From: Aliivibrio fischeri
GTDB lineage: Bacteria > Pseudomonadota > Gammaproteobacteria > Enterobacterales > Vibrionaceae
NCBI RefSeq assembly: GCF_009727955.1
Contig: NZ_WOBR01000004.1
Coordinates: 559,724-623,723, forward strand
Direction: 5' to 3'
Length of the DNA stretch: 64,000 nucleotides
Notes under the pieces: model-generated
The model's input: only the letters and a program-made list of their open reading frames with translations
What the model was told of the DNA's origin: nothing
The model's database searches: none
Translations under genes and position numbers: made by a program
In this document: positions 42,072 through 51,688 of the stretch, piece by piece
Layout: the number at the start of each line of letters is the position of its first letter
Position numbering within the stretch: the first letter of the stretch is position 1

Positions 42072-42983
42072 TTAAAATTTAGCAATTTGTGTCTCATTTA
42101 TATGCTGACGAACAAACTCCATGAAAACATGTACCTTTTTAGGTAGAAATTTTCGTCTTGGATAAACGGCATAAAGTGGCATTGATTGGTTTAATTCCCA
42201 ATCAGGTAAAAGTTGAACGAGCTTACCTGTTTGTAATTCATCAGACAGAAGATAAGTGGCAATATAACCAATACCGTTACCTGCAGTGGTGGCATTACGA
42301 ATGGCATCAGCAGAGTCAATACGGTAGTTACCAGACACTTTTATCTGGAGGTTTTCATCCTCTTTGTGAAAGCCCCAAACATTATCTTTTCGCTCTCGAC
42401 TAATATAAGTTAAGCAATTATGTTTTTTTAAATCATAAGGGTGGTAAGGGATCCCTTGTTTTGCCAAATATAGAGGGCTCGCAACTAATACAAAGTGGCA
42501 ATCAATTAAATGTCGAGCAACAAATCCTTCTGGTGGGGAATCCATCACACCTATCCATAAGTCTAATTGCTCTGCAATAACATCGATCTTATGATCGAAC
42601 AAAGTGATCTCTATATTTAATTGTGGATAAGCCTGATGAAGTTCAGATAAATAAGGAAGAATGTGATTAGTCGCAAATGATTGAGCAATACCAACACGCA
42701 ATTTACCTTGTAGGTTATCAATATTGGTCAGTAGTTCATTTTCAGCTTCGTTAATCTCATCGGCGATATTTGCACAGTGAACAGCAAAGGTTTGTCCAGC
42801 TTCAGTTAAAGAAAATGAACGTGTTGTACGTTGAACCAATTGAACACCTAAGCGTTCTTCTAATAATTGAATTTGTTGGCTTACTTGAGTTCGCGATATA
42901 TCAAGAAGCTGTGCAGCTTTAGTAAAGCTTTGTTGTTGAGTTAAGGCGTTGAACACAATCATTTGTTTGGCTTGCTTTAACAT
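42072..42983 (-). CDS. LysR-family transcriptional regulator
   Basis: A 303-residue LysR-type regulator: helix-turn-helix at about 10-60 (FNALTQQQSFTKAAQLLD, SRTQVSQQIQLLEERLGVQL), then an effector-binding domain (LRVGIAQSFATNHILPYL and on). It belongs with the large group of AaeR/DsdC-like members that regulate adjacent genes. It is divergent from cobB with about 160 bases between starts, and the nearest leftward gene, nupC, faces the same way, so its target is not obvious. Effector unknown. Confidence 0.87.
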   Translation of the reverse strand: MLKQAKQMIVFNALTQQQSFTKAAQLLDISRTQVSQQIQLLEERLGVQLVQRTTRSFSLTEAGQTFAVHCANIADEINEAENELLTNIDNLQGKLRVGIAQSFATNHILPYLSELHQAYPQLNIEITLFDHKIDVIAEQLDLWIGVMDSPPEGFVARHLIDCHFVLVASPLYLAKQGIPYHPYDLKKHNCLTYISRERKDNVWGFHKEDENLQIKVSGNYRIDSADAIRNATTAGNGIGYIATYLLSDELQTGKLVQLLPDWELNQSMPLYAVYPRRKFLPKKVHVFMEFVRQHINETQIAKF

Positions 42984-43141
42984 GTATATCTCTATTCATT
43001 ATTAGTATGGTTAACTCCATTGTAATGGAGGGACTGTGCCGAATAAAGCAGCTTAGGTGTTTGTTTTTAGTATCCATAGAAACTGTAATGTTATTCATGA
43101 TAGAGTTTGGATAAGAATCAAAATTGATTAAGGATGATTTC

Positions 43142-43855
43142 ATGCTATTTCCGTATAAGAATATCGTAATTTTAACTGGTGCTGGAATATCGGCAGAGTC
43201 GGGGATCCAAACTTTTCGTGCTAGTGATGGGTTATGGGAAAATCATCGAATTGAAGATGTCGCAACACCAGAAGGTTTTTTAAAGGATCCTGACTTGGTT
43301 CAGGACTTTTATAATAAACGAAGAGCTCTGTTGAAAAGTGATAGTATTCAGCCAAATGCTGCTCATAAAGCATTAGCGAAACTTGAAAAAGAGTTAGATG
43401 GTACGGTGACAATTGTGACTCAGAATATTGATAACTTGCATGAGCGCGGTGGAAGCACCAATGTAATTCATATGCATGGTGAGTTAAACAAGATTCGTTG
43501 TGAAGAATCGAATCAAGTGTTTGAGTGTACTGATGATATTCATACTGGTGATTTTTGTCATTGTTGCCAAATACCAGCTCAGTTACGTCCTCATGTCGTA
43601 TGGTTTGGTGAAATGCCATTAGAAATGGGCAGAATCCATGAAGCGTTAAATCAGGCTGATTTATTTATTTCAATAGGCACGTCTGGCTCTGTTTATCCTG
43701 CTGCTGGTTTTGTGCATGAAGCTCGTTTACATGGTGCGCATACCATTGAAATTAACTTAGAACCAAGTGCCGTAGACGATGAATTTGAAGAAAAACGATA
43801 TGGTAAAGCGGGTATTCTAGTACCTGAATTAGTTGCAGAGCTTTTGGAAGTATAA
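43142..43855 (+). CDS. cobB: NAD-dependent protein deacylase CobB (sirtuin)
   Basis: A 237-residue sirtuin that removes acetyl and succinyl groups from lysines using NAD. Start ATG 43142 with AAGGA seven bases upstream. Motifs: [14 protein letters not shown] (NAD site), [19 protein letters not shown] (catalytic His), zinc cysteines near residues 120 and 140 (RCEESNQ and FCHCCQ), and [13 protein letters not shown] as in the E. coli enzyme. It lacks the longer N-terminal extension of some CobB forms. It probably deacetylates acetyl-CoA synthetase and other enzymes. Single gene with a two-way terminator. Confidence 0.93.
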   Translation: MLFPYKNIVILTGAGISAESGIQTFRASDGLWENHRIEDVATPEGFLKDPDLVQDFYNKRRALLKSDSIQPNAAHKALAKLEKELDGTVTIVTQNIDNLHERGGSTNVIHMHGELNKIRCEESNQVFECTDDIHTGDFCHCCQIPAQLRPHVVWFGEMPLEMGRIHEALNQADLFISIGTSGSVYPAAGFVHEARLHGAHTIEINLEPSAVDDEFEEKRYGKAGILVPELVAELLEV

Positions 43856-43903
43856 TATCAATTAAGGTTGGTATAACGTTTAGAGAAAGTTTTAATCATT
43901 AGT

Positions 43904-43940
43904 AAAAAAGCCAATAAATCGTTGGATTTATTGGCTTTTT
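43904..43940. terminator. bidirectional terminator between cobB and potD
   Basis: AGCCAATAAATC / GATTTATTGGCT stem, loop GTTG, with A-run and T-run on the two sides. Confidence 0.9.
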
Positions 43941-43961
43941 ATTAATTAAAACGTGACTTGA

Positions 43962-45005
43962 TTACATGTCAACTTTTAGCTTTTGGAAATACTCATCATA
44001 AAGTGTGCTTGCTTCACCCACTTCATCTTGCCATTCACCTGAATCCATTACAGATTGAGGTGGGAAGATGTTTGGATCATTAGCAAACTCTTTAGGTAGA
44101 AGAGGGTAAGCTGATTTTACTGGCGTTGGGTAGCCAATTTCTAAAGCAATTTTAGCAGCATTTTCAGGACGTAATAAGAAATCCATCATTTGATGCGCTG
44201 CATCTATATTTTTAGCTCCAGCAGGGATTGCTAAGCTGTCCATCCAGAAGATTGCACCTTTATCAGGCCATACGATTTGAATATTTGCGCCTTCTTCACG
44301 AGCCATGTAAGCAGAACCGTTCCAAAGCATACCAACACTTGTTTCACCCGCTAAGTATGGGTTTGCAGGGAAGTCTGAGTTAAATACCAAAATGTTTGGC
44401 ATTAGCTTTTTCAGCTCTTCGTAAGCGGCTTTGATTTCTTCAGGATTTGTTGTGTTTGCAGAGTAACCTAGTTTCGTTAATGCGATATGGAACACTTCAC
44501 GTGAGTCATCCATCATCATTAACTGACCTTGCCATTTTTCATCCCAGAAATCATTCCAAGAATGAAGCTCATTCGGGTTCATCATATCAGCATTTACGCC
44601 GATACCAGTTGCGCCCCAAATGTAAGGAATAGAGTAGTTGTTATTTGGATCAAAAGGCTTATTTAGGTAGTTTGGATCTAAGTCTTTGAAATGAGGTAAT
44701 TTAGATTTATCAATCTTTTGTAGCATACCTTCTTTGCGCATCTTTGACACAAAGTAAGTTGAAGGAACAACTAGGTCATACCCAGAACCTTGAGTTTTTA
44801 ATTTAGCGTACATGCTTTCATTCGACTCATACGTCGAATAGTAAACCTTGATACCAGTTTCTTTAGTGAAGTCTTCAAGAACTTCATTGGGAATGTATTC
44901 TGACCAGTTATAAAAATAGAGCTCTTTATCTGCAGCTTGTGCATTACCAGCAATTAAGGCTGCAGCGCACAGTCCTGTAGAGACGAGAGTTGTCCACTTT
45001 TTCAT
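43962..45005 (-). CDS. potD1: spermidine/putrescine-binding protein PotD (first copy)
   Basis: A 347-residue periplasmic binding protein for polyamines. Signal peptide ends NAQA, the start of the mature part (ADKELYFYNWSEYIP) is the family hallmark, and substrate-binding residues are in YNWSEYI, SNESMYAKL and MDDSREVFH. It is the last gene of the leftward pot cluster but sits about 200 bases beyond potD2 with a terminator between, so it may have its own promoter as well. In V. cholerae potD1 controls biofilm through norspermidine/spermidine import (recollection). Confidence 0.92.
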   Translation of the reverse strand: MKKWTTLVSTGLCAAALIAGNAQAADKELYFYNWSEYIPNEVLEDFTKETGIKVYYSTYESNESMYAKLKTQGSGYDLVVPSTYFVSKMRKEGMLQKIDKSKLPHFKDLDPNYLNKPFDPNNNYSIPYIWGATGIGVNADMMNPNELHSWNDFWDEKWQGQLMMMDDSREVFHIALTKLGYSANTTNPEEIKAAYEELKKLMPNILVFNSDFPANPYLAGETSVGMLWNGSAYMAREEGANIQIVWPDKGAIFWMDSLAIPAGAKNIDAAHQMMDFLLRPENAAKIALEIGYPTPVKSAYPLLPKEFANDPNIFPPQSVMDSGEWQDEVGEASTLYDEYFQKLKVDM

Positions 45006-45153
45006 TTCCTTCTCCTATATATGAGGGGAGTATCCATAATTAAGCGGGTAGTATAGCAATTTTTGTGGAAGACTTCATGTCATTGCAAATCAATAACTTG
45101 GCTTAAATCAAGGTAATATAAATTAGTTTGTAAGGAAATTTATGCGAGGGAGA

Positions 45154-45182
45154 TCAAAAATGGCAGCGATATACGCTGCCAT
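45154..45182 (-). terminator. terminator between potD2 and potD1
   Basis: ATGGCAGCG / CGCTGCCAT stem with ATATA loop and T-run on the minus strand, so transcripts from potA probably stop mostly here. Confidence 0.82.
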
Positions 45183-45206
45183 TAGTAAGGTTCAGTAAGG
45201 GTTAGG

Positions 45207-46241
45207 TTACTGTCCGGCTTTCAGTTTTAAGAAGTACTCTTCGTATTTAACTGTCATGTCACCAACTGCAGATTGCCATTCAACACGGTCTAAATCTTCT
45301 TGTGATGGGAACAGTGGTGCAACGTCTTTAAACTTGTCGTTTGATGCTTTAACTGCTGTTAGGTAACCAGTATCAGCTGAAATGCGTGCTGCGATTTCTG
45401 GACGAAGTAAAAAGTCGATCATCTTATGAGCTGCTTCTACATTGTTTGCGCCTGAAGGGATTGCAAAGTTATCAACCCAACCGATACCACCTTCTTTAGG
45501 GAAGATAAGTTTAATTGGTAAACCTTCAGCTTGAGCGGCTGCTGCAGAACCATTCCAAAGCATACCAAGACCAACTTCGCCAGCCATGTATGGTGCACCT
45601 GGGTTGTCTGAGTTAAATACTAATACGTTTGGCATTAGTTTTTGTAGCTCAGCATACGCTTCGTCAATTTCTTTCGGGTTTGTTGAGTTACCTGAGTAAC
45701 CTAACTTACGTAATGCAATGTGGAATACTTCACGAGTATCATCCATAAGCATTAATTGACCTTCAAATTCTGGATTCCAAAGATCGCCCCAGCTATTGAA
45801 ATCATCTGGGTTATACATTTCTGTGTTAACTGCAAGACCTGTGATCGCTACTACGTGTGGAATCGAGTATTCATTTTTAGGATCAAATGGTTTGTCTAAG
45901 TAGTTCGTATCCAATTGAGTGAAGTTTGATAGTTTTGATTTATCAATTGGTTGAAGCATTTTTTCGTCACGCATTTTTGCAACGAAATAAGTAGAAGGAA
46001 CAACTAGGTCATAACCTTTATTGTGAGCCTTCATTTTAGCGTATAAAGTTTCGTTTGACTCATAAGTAGAGTAGATAACTTTAATGCCAGTTTCTTTAGT
46101 AAATTCTTCTAAAATATCACTGTTGATGTATGGTCCCCAGTTCATGAATACCAATTCATCATTTTCTTTTGCGTTTGCAACATTCATTGTTAGTGCTAAA
46201 GCGCAGGCGGTTCCAGTAAAAAACGCAGCCATTTTGTTCAT
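45207..46241 (-). CDS. potD2: spermidine/putrescine-binding protein PotD (second copy)
   Basis: A 344-residue periplasmic binding protein close to potD1. I start at ATG 46241, with GGAGAG eight bases upstream, giving a signal that ends VANA. The mature part begins KENDELVFMNWGPYIN, in place of the YNWSEYI of the other copy; so one aromatic or acidic position of the ligand pocket differs, and specificity may differ. MDDTREVFHIALRKLGYSGN is conserved in both. The duplication is old, judging by divergence, and typical for Vibrio. Confidence 0.92.
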   Translation of the reverse strand: MNKMAAFFTGTACALALTMNVANAKENDELVFMNWGPYINSDILEEFTKETGIKVIYSTYESNETLYAKMKAHNKGYDLVVPSTYFVAKMRDEKMLQPIDKSKLSNFTQLDTNYLDKPFDPKNEYSIPHVVAITGLAVNTEMYNPDDFNSWGDLWNPEFEGQLMLMDDTREVFHIALRKLGYSGNSTNPKEIDEAYAELQKLMPNVLVFNSDNPGAPYMAGEVGLGMLWNGSAAAAQAEGLPIKLIFPKEGGIGWVDNFAIPSGANNVEAAHKMIDFLLRPEIAARISADTGYLTAVKASNDKFKDVAPLFPSQEDLDRVEWQSAVGDMTVKYEEYFLKLKAGQ

Positions 46242-46365
46242 TGATTGACTCTCCATTAGAGTGATAAAAAAGAAGACATGTCGAACAAAAGGCATGTCTT
46301 CCAGATTTATTGTTTGCATGAAACGACGGTTTACATGAAACAATTAATTTAAAACATTAGAACTA

Positions 46366-47136
46366 TTACTTAATTTTTTCTCTTGCTAATAGCTGTGAAA
46401 GTACAACTAAAATCAGAGAAACAAACAACATTACTGTTGCTAAGGCATTCACTTCAGGTGAAATACCAACTTTAACCATCGAGTAAATCTTCAATGGTAA
46501 AATTTCGTAAGTTGGACCCGTTACAAATGAGCTGATGATTACATCGTCCAATGAAAGGGTAAAACTTAATAACCAACCAGCAGCTACAGCCGGTTTTGCT
46601 AGAGGAAGGATAATTTGTTTAAGAATTACCCATTCACTTGCACCTAAATCACGTGCAGCTTCTAACATCTTCACATCAAAACCTTTTAAGCGGCTATAAA
46701 CTGTTACAACCACGAATGGTAAACAGAAAGTGATGTGAGCAATCAATAGTGTTAAAAAACCAAGCTCAAAACCAATTACAAGGAAAATAGCCAGTAATGA
46801 AATTGCCATTACGATATCAGGAGACATCATCACAACAAACAGTAGACCATTAACGAACTTTTTGCCTTTAAACTGATAACGGAAAAGGGCAACAGCCGTT
46901 AAACTACCAATAATAGTTGCAGCAGTACCAGAAATTACAGCGATAGTAATCGAGTGCCAAGCTGCTTGCATTAAGCTGTCATTGTTTACTAGCGCTTCGT
47001 ACCATTTTGTAGTGAAGCCGCCCCATTTCATACCAAATTTACTTGCGTTGAATGAGTTCGCAATCAAAACGATGATTGGTAGGTATAAGAAAAGATATAC
47101 CAAGCTCATAAAACTAAATCTAATTGTGCGTCCCAT
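46366..47136 (-). CDS. potC: spermidine/putrescine ABC transporter permease PotC
   Basis: A 256-residue inner-membrane permease with six helices. ATG 47136 overlaps the potB stop by one base (TAATG), so translation is coupled; the longer frame upstream is an artefact within potB. The MetI-type motif DLGASEWVILKQIILPLAKPAVAAG lies in the last loop (EAARDLGAS...) and contacts PotA. It pairs with PotB to form the channel. Length matches E. coli PotC (264). Confidence 0.93.
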   Translation of the reverse strand: MGRTIRFSFMSLVYLFLYLPIIVLIANSFNASKFGMKWGGFTTKWYEALVNNDSLMQAAWHSITIAVISGTAATIIGSLTAVALFRYQFKGKKFVNGLLFVVMMSPDIVMAISLLAIFLVIGFELGFLTLLIAHITFCLPFVVVTVYSRLKGFDVKMLEAARDLGASEWVILKQIILPLAKPAVAAGWLLSFTLSLDDVIISSFVTGPTYEILPLKIYSMVKVGISPEVNALATVMLFVSLILVVLSQLLAREKIK

Positions 47137-47993
47137 TAGTCTAGATCCGCCTTTTTGTTTAATAACTTGCCTGCACGGTAATAAGCATAAAGCATTAATG
47201 CCATTGCTAAGGTGAGGGCGATACTGGTTGCTGCACCAAATGGCCAATCACGTGCGTTCAATACTTGGCTCTTAATTACGTTACCAATTAGTAGGTTTTT
47301 CGCACCACCTAATAGGTCAGAAATATAGAACATACCAAGAGCTGGAAGTAATACTAATAAACAACCGCCAATGATACCTGGCATTGTTAGTGGCAATACA
47401 ATCTTCCATAGAGTTTGAAGTTTGTTTGCACCTAGATCACGTGCCGCTTCTAAGTAAGTACCGTCAAGTTTTTCAATTGCTGAATACAGTGGCAAAATCA
47501 TGAAAGGTAATAGAATATAAACCAAACCAATCATTACTGCTGTTTCTGTGTACATAATGCGTAATGGCTTATCGATGATATCCATTGCAATTAGGCTTTT
47601 ATTTAAAATACCTTGAGTACCTAACACAATTTTTAAACCATAAGTACGGATTAACGAGTTAGTCCAAAAAGGAACAATAATTAAAAACAGCATAAATGGA
47701 CGCCATCTTTCAGGCATTTTTGCAACGATGTAGGCAAATGGGTAACCCACAACCAAACAGATTAACGTTGCAACAATGGCCATATAAAATGAATGCCACA
47801 GCACTTTTGCATATAGTGGATCAAAAAGACGTAGATAGTTATCCATCGTAAACGTCATTTCGATTAAATTTGCTTCATCACGAGTTAAGAAGCTAGTACC
47901 GATGATCATTACATTTGGAATGAAAACGAACAGCAGTAACCAACTAACAATAATTGTGATGATGATATTTTGGAGATTAAACTTCTTGTTCAT
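47136..47993 (-). CDS. potB: spermidine/putrescine ABC transporter permease PotB
   Basis: A 285-residue permease with six helices, the first partner of PotC. The coupling-loop motif is [20 protein letters not shown] in the second half, which docks onto the ATPase. It overlaps potA by 17 bases and potC by one base. Its C-terminus ends in basic residues ([10 protein letters not shown]). Length is as in E. coli PotB (285). The transporter imports spermidine preferentially and putrescine weakly in enterobacteria. Confidence 0.93.
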   Translation of the reverse strand: MNKKFNLQNIIITIIVSWLLLFVFIPNVMIIGTSFLTRDEANLIEMTFTMDNYLRLFDPLYAKVLWHSFYMAIVATLICLVVGYPFAYIVAKMPERWRPFMLFLIIVPFWTNSLIRTYGLKIVLGTQGILNKSLIAMDIIDKPLRIMYTETAVMIGLVYILLPFMILPLYSAIEKLDGTYLEAARDLGANKLQTLWKIVLPLTMPGIIGGCLLVLLPALGMFYISDLLGGAKNLLIGNVIKSQVLNARDWPFGAATSIALTLAMALMLYAYYRAGKLLNKKADLD

Positions 47994-49095
47994 CTGCTAA
48001 CACCACTTCCCAGCTTTCAACCCAAGTAATTGCTACTTTTTGACCTAAAGAGTGATCAACATCTGGATCATCTTCATTAAAGAACTCACTGATCATTACA
48101 CGCATACCTGAATCTAATTCAAGTACAGAGTCTAAAGTCATACCTTTGTACGTACGTTCACGTACATAGCCTGTGATGCCTTTATTGTCAGACTCTTTGA
48201 TTTCTTCTAGGCGTAAATCTTCAGGACGAAGTAATACTTTCACTTTATCGCCAGGAGCAACATCAAGGTCGCAATATACGATAGCTGAAGTATCTTCGAT
48301 TTCTGCTTTAATACGTTTTTCATCAAGACGTTCTTGCACTGTAGCTGCAAATACGTTGATTTCACCGATGAAGCGAGCAACAAATAAGTTCTTTGGTTCT
48401 TCGTAAATTTCACGAGGAGTACCGTCTTGTTCAATAACACCATCACGCATTACGATAATACGGTCAGACATTGAAAGAGCTTCTTCCTGGTCGTGAGTTA
48501 CGAAAATAAAAGTAATACCTAACTGACGTTGTAATTGTTTAAGTTCAATTTGCATTTGCTTACGTAGTTTGTAATCAAGCGCAGATAAAGATTCATCAAG
48601 AAGAAGAACCTTAGGCTTGTTTACAACTGCACGAGCAATTGCGATACGTTGTTGCTGACCACCAGATAACTGATGAGGCTTACGGTTTGCCATTTGAGCT
48701 AAACGAACCATTTGCAGAGCTTCTGTTACACGAGGCTCAATTTCTGATTCTGCAACTTTTTGCATACGTAAACCAAACGCAACGTTCTCAAACACCGTCA
48801 TGTGCGGGAATAGGGCGTAACTTTGGAATACGGTATTCACATGCCTTTGTTCTGCGGGCATTGACGTTACATCTGTCGAATCCAATAAAATTGTTCCAGC
48901 ATCAGCGGTTTCGAAACCTGCGATCATGCGTAACACTGTGGTTTTACCACAACCTGAAGGACCAAGAATTGTTAAAAATTCACCGTGATTTACATCTAAG
49001 TCAAAATTAGAAATCACTTCTTTGCCATCAAAGCTTTTAGAAATACCAGTTAATTTAATAACTGCTTCTTTTTCGGATTGTTGTGTAACGTTCAA
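47977..49095 (-). CDS. potA: spermidine/putrescine ABC transporter ATPase PotA
   Basis: A 372-residue ATPase, first gene of the pot operon. Walker [10 protein letters not shown] (about 46-54), Q-loop [19 protein letters not shown], signature [15 protein letters not shown], Walker [13 protein letters not shown] and switch [12 protein letters not shown] are intact, and a C-terminal TOBE regulatory domain (about 285-370) includes [12 protein letters not shown]. The GTG/ATG start choice is ATG 49095. Intact catalytic motifs imply an active importer. Confidence 0.94.
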   Translation of the reverse strand: MNVTQQSEKEAVIKLTGISKSFDGKEVISNFDLDVNHGEFLTILGPSGCGKTTVLRMIAGFETADAGTILLDSTDVTSMPAEQRHVNTVFQSYALFPHMTVFENVAFGLRMQKVAESEIEPRVTEALQMVRLAQMANRKPHQLSGGQQQRIAIARAVVNKPKVLLLDESLSALDYKLRKQMQIELKQLQRQLGITFIFVTHDQEEALSMSDRIIVMRDGVIEQDGTPREIYEEPKNLFVARFIGEINVFAATVQERLDEKRIKAEIEDTSAIVYCDLDVAPGDKVKVLLRPEDLRLEEIKESDNKGITGYVRERTYKGMTLDSVLELDSGMRVMISEFFNEDDPDVDHSLGQKVAITWVESWEVVLADEQEV

Positions 49096-49408
49096 TGTCT
49101 TTTTATCTCCGCCTTGGGTAGTGATACCGCGTTTAAGTGTTGATTATAAATGGGGATTTCGGGCGCATAATAGACCCCATCTCACAATATGAAAAGTTTT
49201 TTTTATTTGATATGGCAAACTTTTTTAAAAGTCGTTGATTTTCAATCTATTTGTGTATCTATTTTGAGCTTTATTATAGACGAAAATCAGTAAGTTGGTG
49301 TCATTTGTTACAAATAACTTTGTATTTAGATAATTTCTTTTTTATGAATACTGCACACATGCTTTGAAATACGTATAATCGCCCCATGTTTTATTGTGGT
49401 ACACAGAA
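49096..49408. other. intergenic region between potA and the membrane-protein gene
   Basis: AT-rich control region of about 313 bases for two divergent units. Rightward a TATAAT (49374-49379, with CG just before) gives a short leader to the ATG at 49409. The leftward pot promoter should lie near 49190-49270, where T-rich tracts (AAAGTTTTTTTTATTTG) are found, but no clear -35/-10 is seen. No small gene or riboswitch-like fold was seen. Confidence 0.4.
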
Positions 49409-50224
49409 ATGAGTGAACAACCAAAAGAGAAAACGTTTATCTTAGGCGGCAGTATTGAAAAGGCAGTTTCAGGTCAATTTGAATTGAGCCCTGTGAGTGT
49501 TCTTCAAGAAGCTTGGAAAAATACGGTTAAACATTTTTTCGTCTTTTCTCCAGCAATACTATTGCTCACATTCTCATATATGGCGGTATTCTTTTTAGCG
49601 CTTCAAATTCAACTGGGTGATCCTGCTGTTTTATTTAAGGCATTTTTAGGTGAAACTGAACTAACAACGAAGATTTCATATGCTGCATTTGTCGCTGGTT
49701 TAAGTGCTCAAGTGATTGTTTCTCCACTAACGGCAGGAGCAAGCTTAATGGGCATGAGTCATGCTGCTGGTTTAAAATGTCGCACAAGCTATATTTTTAA
49801 AGGGATCGCTTCAGCTGGCATGGTGGCACTCGTTACGATTTTATCTGAAGTGTTGCAAGGTATGGTAAATATTTATTTACCAATGGTAGCCCTTTATTTG
49901 TCGATGGCTTTTGGTATGTCTATTTTACTTGTGTGCGAGAAAAAGGTTCCGCCATTACAAGCGTTATTACTTTCATTTAGAGCGACAAATAAAAAACTGG
50001 CGTCTATGCTGTTAATTCATATTGTTATTATGCTGGCGTTGGTGTTCGGTATTGCATTATATGGTGTCGGTTTGATTGTAGTTATGCCTTTCATTTTTAA
50101 CGTGAAAGGAATTATTTACCGCAATATGTTTGGTATTACTTTAAAAGTAATGGTGAAAGATAAGAGTGGAGATGATGAGGATAAACCTGATCAATCTGTT
50201 CAAAATGATATTTTCAATGCGTGA
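49409..50224 (+). CDS. integral membrane protein of unknown function (271 aa)
   Basis: A 271-residue protein with about six helices between residues 35 and 245 and acidic, soluble ends (C-terminal DKSGDDEDKPDQSVQ). The first 35 residues (EKTFILGGSIEKAVSGQFELSP) are cytoplasmic. I know of a homologous gene at the same place in Vibrio pot-bax regions but not its function. ATG 49409 lies about 30 bases after a TATAAT, so the leader is short and the ribosome site weak. Overlaps the next frame by a few bases, suggesting one transcript with bax. Confidence 0.6.
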   Translation: MSEQPKEKTFILGGSIEKAVSGQFELSPVSVLQEAWKNTVKHFFVFSPAILLLTFSYMAVFFLALQIQLGDPAVLFKAFLGETELTTKISYAAFVAGLSAQVIVSPLTAGASLMGMSHAAGLKCRTSYIFKGIASAGMVALVTILSEVLQGMVNIYLPMVALYLSMAFGMSILLVCEKKVPPLQALLLSFRATNKKLASMLLIHIVIMLALVFGIALYGVGLIVVMPFIFNVKGIIYRNMFGITLKVMVKDKSGDDEDKPDQSVQNDIFNA

Positions 50225-50232
50225 GTTTAATA

Positions 50233-50967
50233 ATGATTAAAAAAATCTTAATTTTATCTACTGTATTAATGATGGCGGCATGTACACCTAAAGAAGAAGT
50301 GCCGGATTTTAAAGCATTTAAAGATGTAAAAGAAAAAAAGGCTGCTTTTTTTAATTTTATGTATCCAGCGGTTATTGCTGAAAATGCTCGTGTTAAAGAA
50401 GAGCGTGCGTTTATTGAATCATTAGTTATTAAAAACGACAACGATACAGATTTATCATCAAAAGAGTTAGAAAAGGCTACTGAGTTATCAAAAGCCTATA
50501 AAGAAAAGTTAACGGATAAAGGTGTAACGGCTGAGTGGCTTAATAATATGCTTGTTAAGGTTGATTACATTCCTGCGCCTTTAGTTCTTAGCCAAGGGGC
50601 TAATGAATCTGCATGGGGCACATCTCGTTTTGCTCGCGAAGCTAACAATTACTTTGGCCAGTGGTGTTACACTAAAGGCTGTGGTGTTGTACCGAGTAAA
50701 CGCAATGAAGGTGCTGTACATGAGGTCGCTAAGTTTGATTCATCTCAAGAAGCGGTTCATGCATACTTTATGAATGTTAATCGCAATAACGCGTATGCAG
50801 ACCTTCGTAAAATTCGTATGGAATTGCATGCTTCTCCACAAAACTTAACACCAGAGCAAGAAGCGAATGTATTAGCGAATGGCTTAATTCGTTACTCAGA
50901 GCGTGGTGAGGCATATGTTGAAGAAATTCAAGCGATGATCCGCCACAACAGCCAATACTGGAGATAA
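50233..50967 (+). CDS. bax: Bax-like glucosaminidase-domain lipoprotein
   Basis: A 244-residue protein with a lipoprotein signal (MIKKILILSTVLMMAAC). The C-terminal domain (about 100-240) is of the glucosaminidase type (Bax/FlgJ-like), with the catalytic Glu in LSQGANESAWGTSRFAREA and following NNYFGQWCYTKGCG (two cysteines, perhaps disulfide). These enzymes cut N-acetylglucosamine linkages in peptidoglycan, but Bax activity has not been well shown. An upstream GTG 50221 is a weaker start. Gene order with ttcA/uspE/fnr is conserved in vibrios. Confidence 0.85.
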   Translation: MIKKILILSTVLMMAACTPKEEVPDFKAFKDVKEKKAAFFNFMYPAVIAENARVKEERAFIESLVIKNDNDTDLSSKELEKATELSKAYKEKLTDKGVTAEWLNNMLVKVDYIPAPLVLSQGANESAWGTSRFAREANNYFGQWCYTKGCGVVPSKRNEGAVHEVAKFDSSQEAVHAYFMNVNRNNAYADLRKIRMELHASPQNLTPEQEANVLANGLIRYSERGEAYVEEIQAMIRHNSQYWR

Positions 50968-50968
50968 A

Positions 50969-51616
50969 ATGAAAAAATGGATTAGTGCGACGACGTTGTC
51001 ACTATTGTGTTTGGCACTACCTGTGAAAGCTGAGCAGTATCGCTTTACGTATACAAAGCTTTACTATCAATTAAAAGTGAACCAGAAAGAAGGGCATGAT
51101 GATGTTCGTATGGCACTTTTCTTTAACGACGCTAAAACCGGTAAAGCTTGTCAGATAACAAAAGCATGGATGGAAAAAGAAGAGCATTATGAGGAATTTG
51201 CGATTCCGAATAACCAAGAATTACCTCTTCCTATTGATAACAATTTAAAGTCAGCTAATCCATTAGTTTATATCCAAACTGAAGAAGGCAAGCAATGTGA
51301 TATCTCGATGGAGGTATTGGCAAATAAGTCTTTCGTTGGTTCAGTATCAGCTAAAGAGCTTAAAGAATTAACGATTCAGATGGATGCAATGCTTTCGGAT
51401 ATTGGTGGAATGTTTGCCAAATATTTCATGCCTGATGTTGAAGGTATTACTTTTGTTTTTAGTGACGCGGTCACTAATGGTGTTAGCGTTTCGACAGGTG
51501 AGTTACTGCCACTTAACAATGGGAAAGTAACAATAGATCTTCGAAAGTATAATGATGATGTTAAATTTGAACTACCAACTGAAGCATTAAAAGTAACACC
51601 ATGGCTAGTAAAATAG
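50969..51616 (+). CDS. DUF2987 family periplasmic protein
   Basis: A 215-residue exported protein (signal MKKWISATTLSLLCLALPVKA) of the DUF2987 family, which occurs in Vibrio and Shewanella next to bax. The mature part is beta-rich and contains two cysteines (GKACQIT; GKQCDIS). No function known. It starts one base after the bax stop, so it is in the same operon, and a terminator follows. I would not assign it to wall metabolism on neighbourhood alone. Confidence 0.78.
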   Translation: MKKWISATTLSLLCLALPVKAEQYRFTYTKLYYQLKVNQKEGHDDVRMALFFNDAKTGKACQITKAWMEKEEHYEEFAIPNNQELPLPIDNNLKSANPLVYIQTEEGKQCDISMEVLANKSFVGSVSAKELKELTIQMDAMLSDIGGMFAKYFMPDVEGITFVFSDAVTNGVSVSTGELLPLNNGKVTIDLRKYNDDVKFELPTEALKVTPWLVK

Positions 51617-51634
51617 TTCGAATAAAAACAAAAT

Positions 51635-51671
51635 AAAAAAGGCGCAAACGGTTAATGTTTGCGCCTTTTTT
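51635..51671. terminator. bidirectional terminator between the DUF2987 gene and ttcA
   Basis: GGCGCAAAC / GTTTGCGCC stem with 7-base loop, flanked by A-run and T-run. Confidence 0.9.
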
Positions 51672-51688
51672 GTATTAGGGTGTTGCTA

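Noticed and set aside
47137-47247. N-terminal extension of potC
   Set aside because: The extension lies within potB; coupling by TAATG at 47136 and the family length support the short form.
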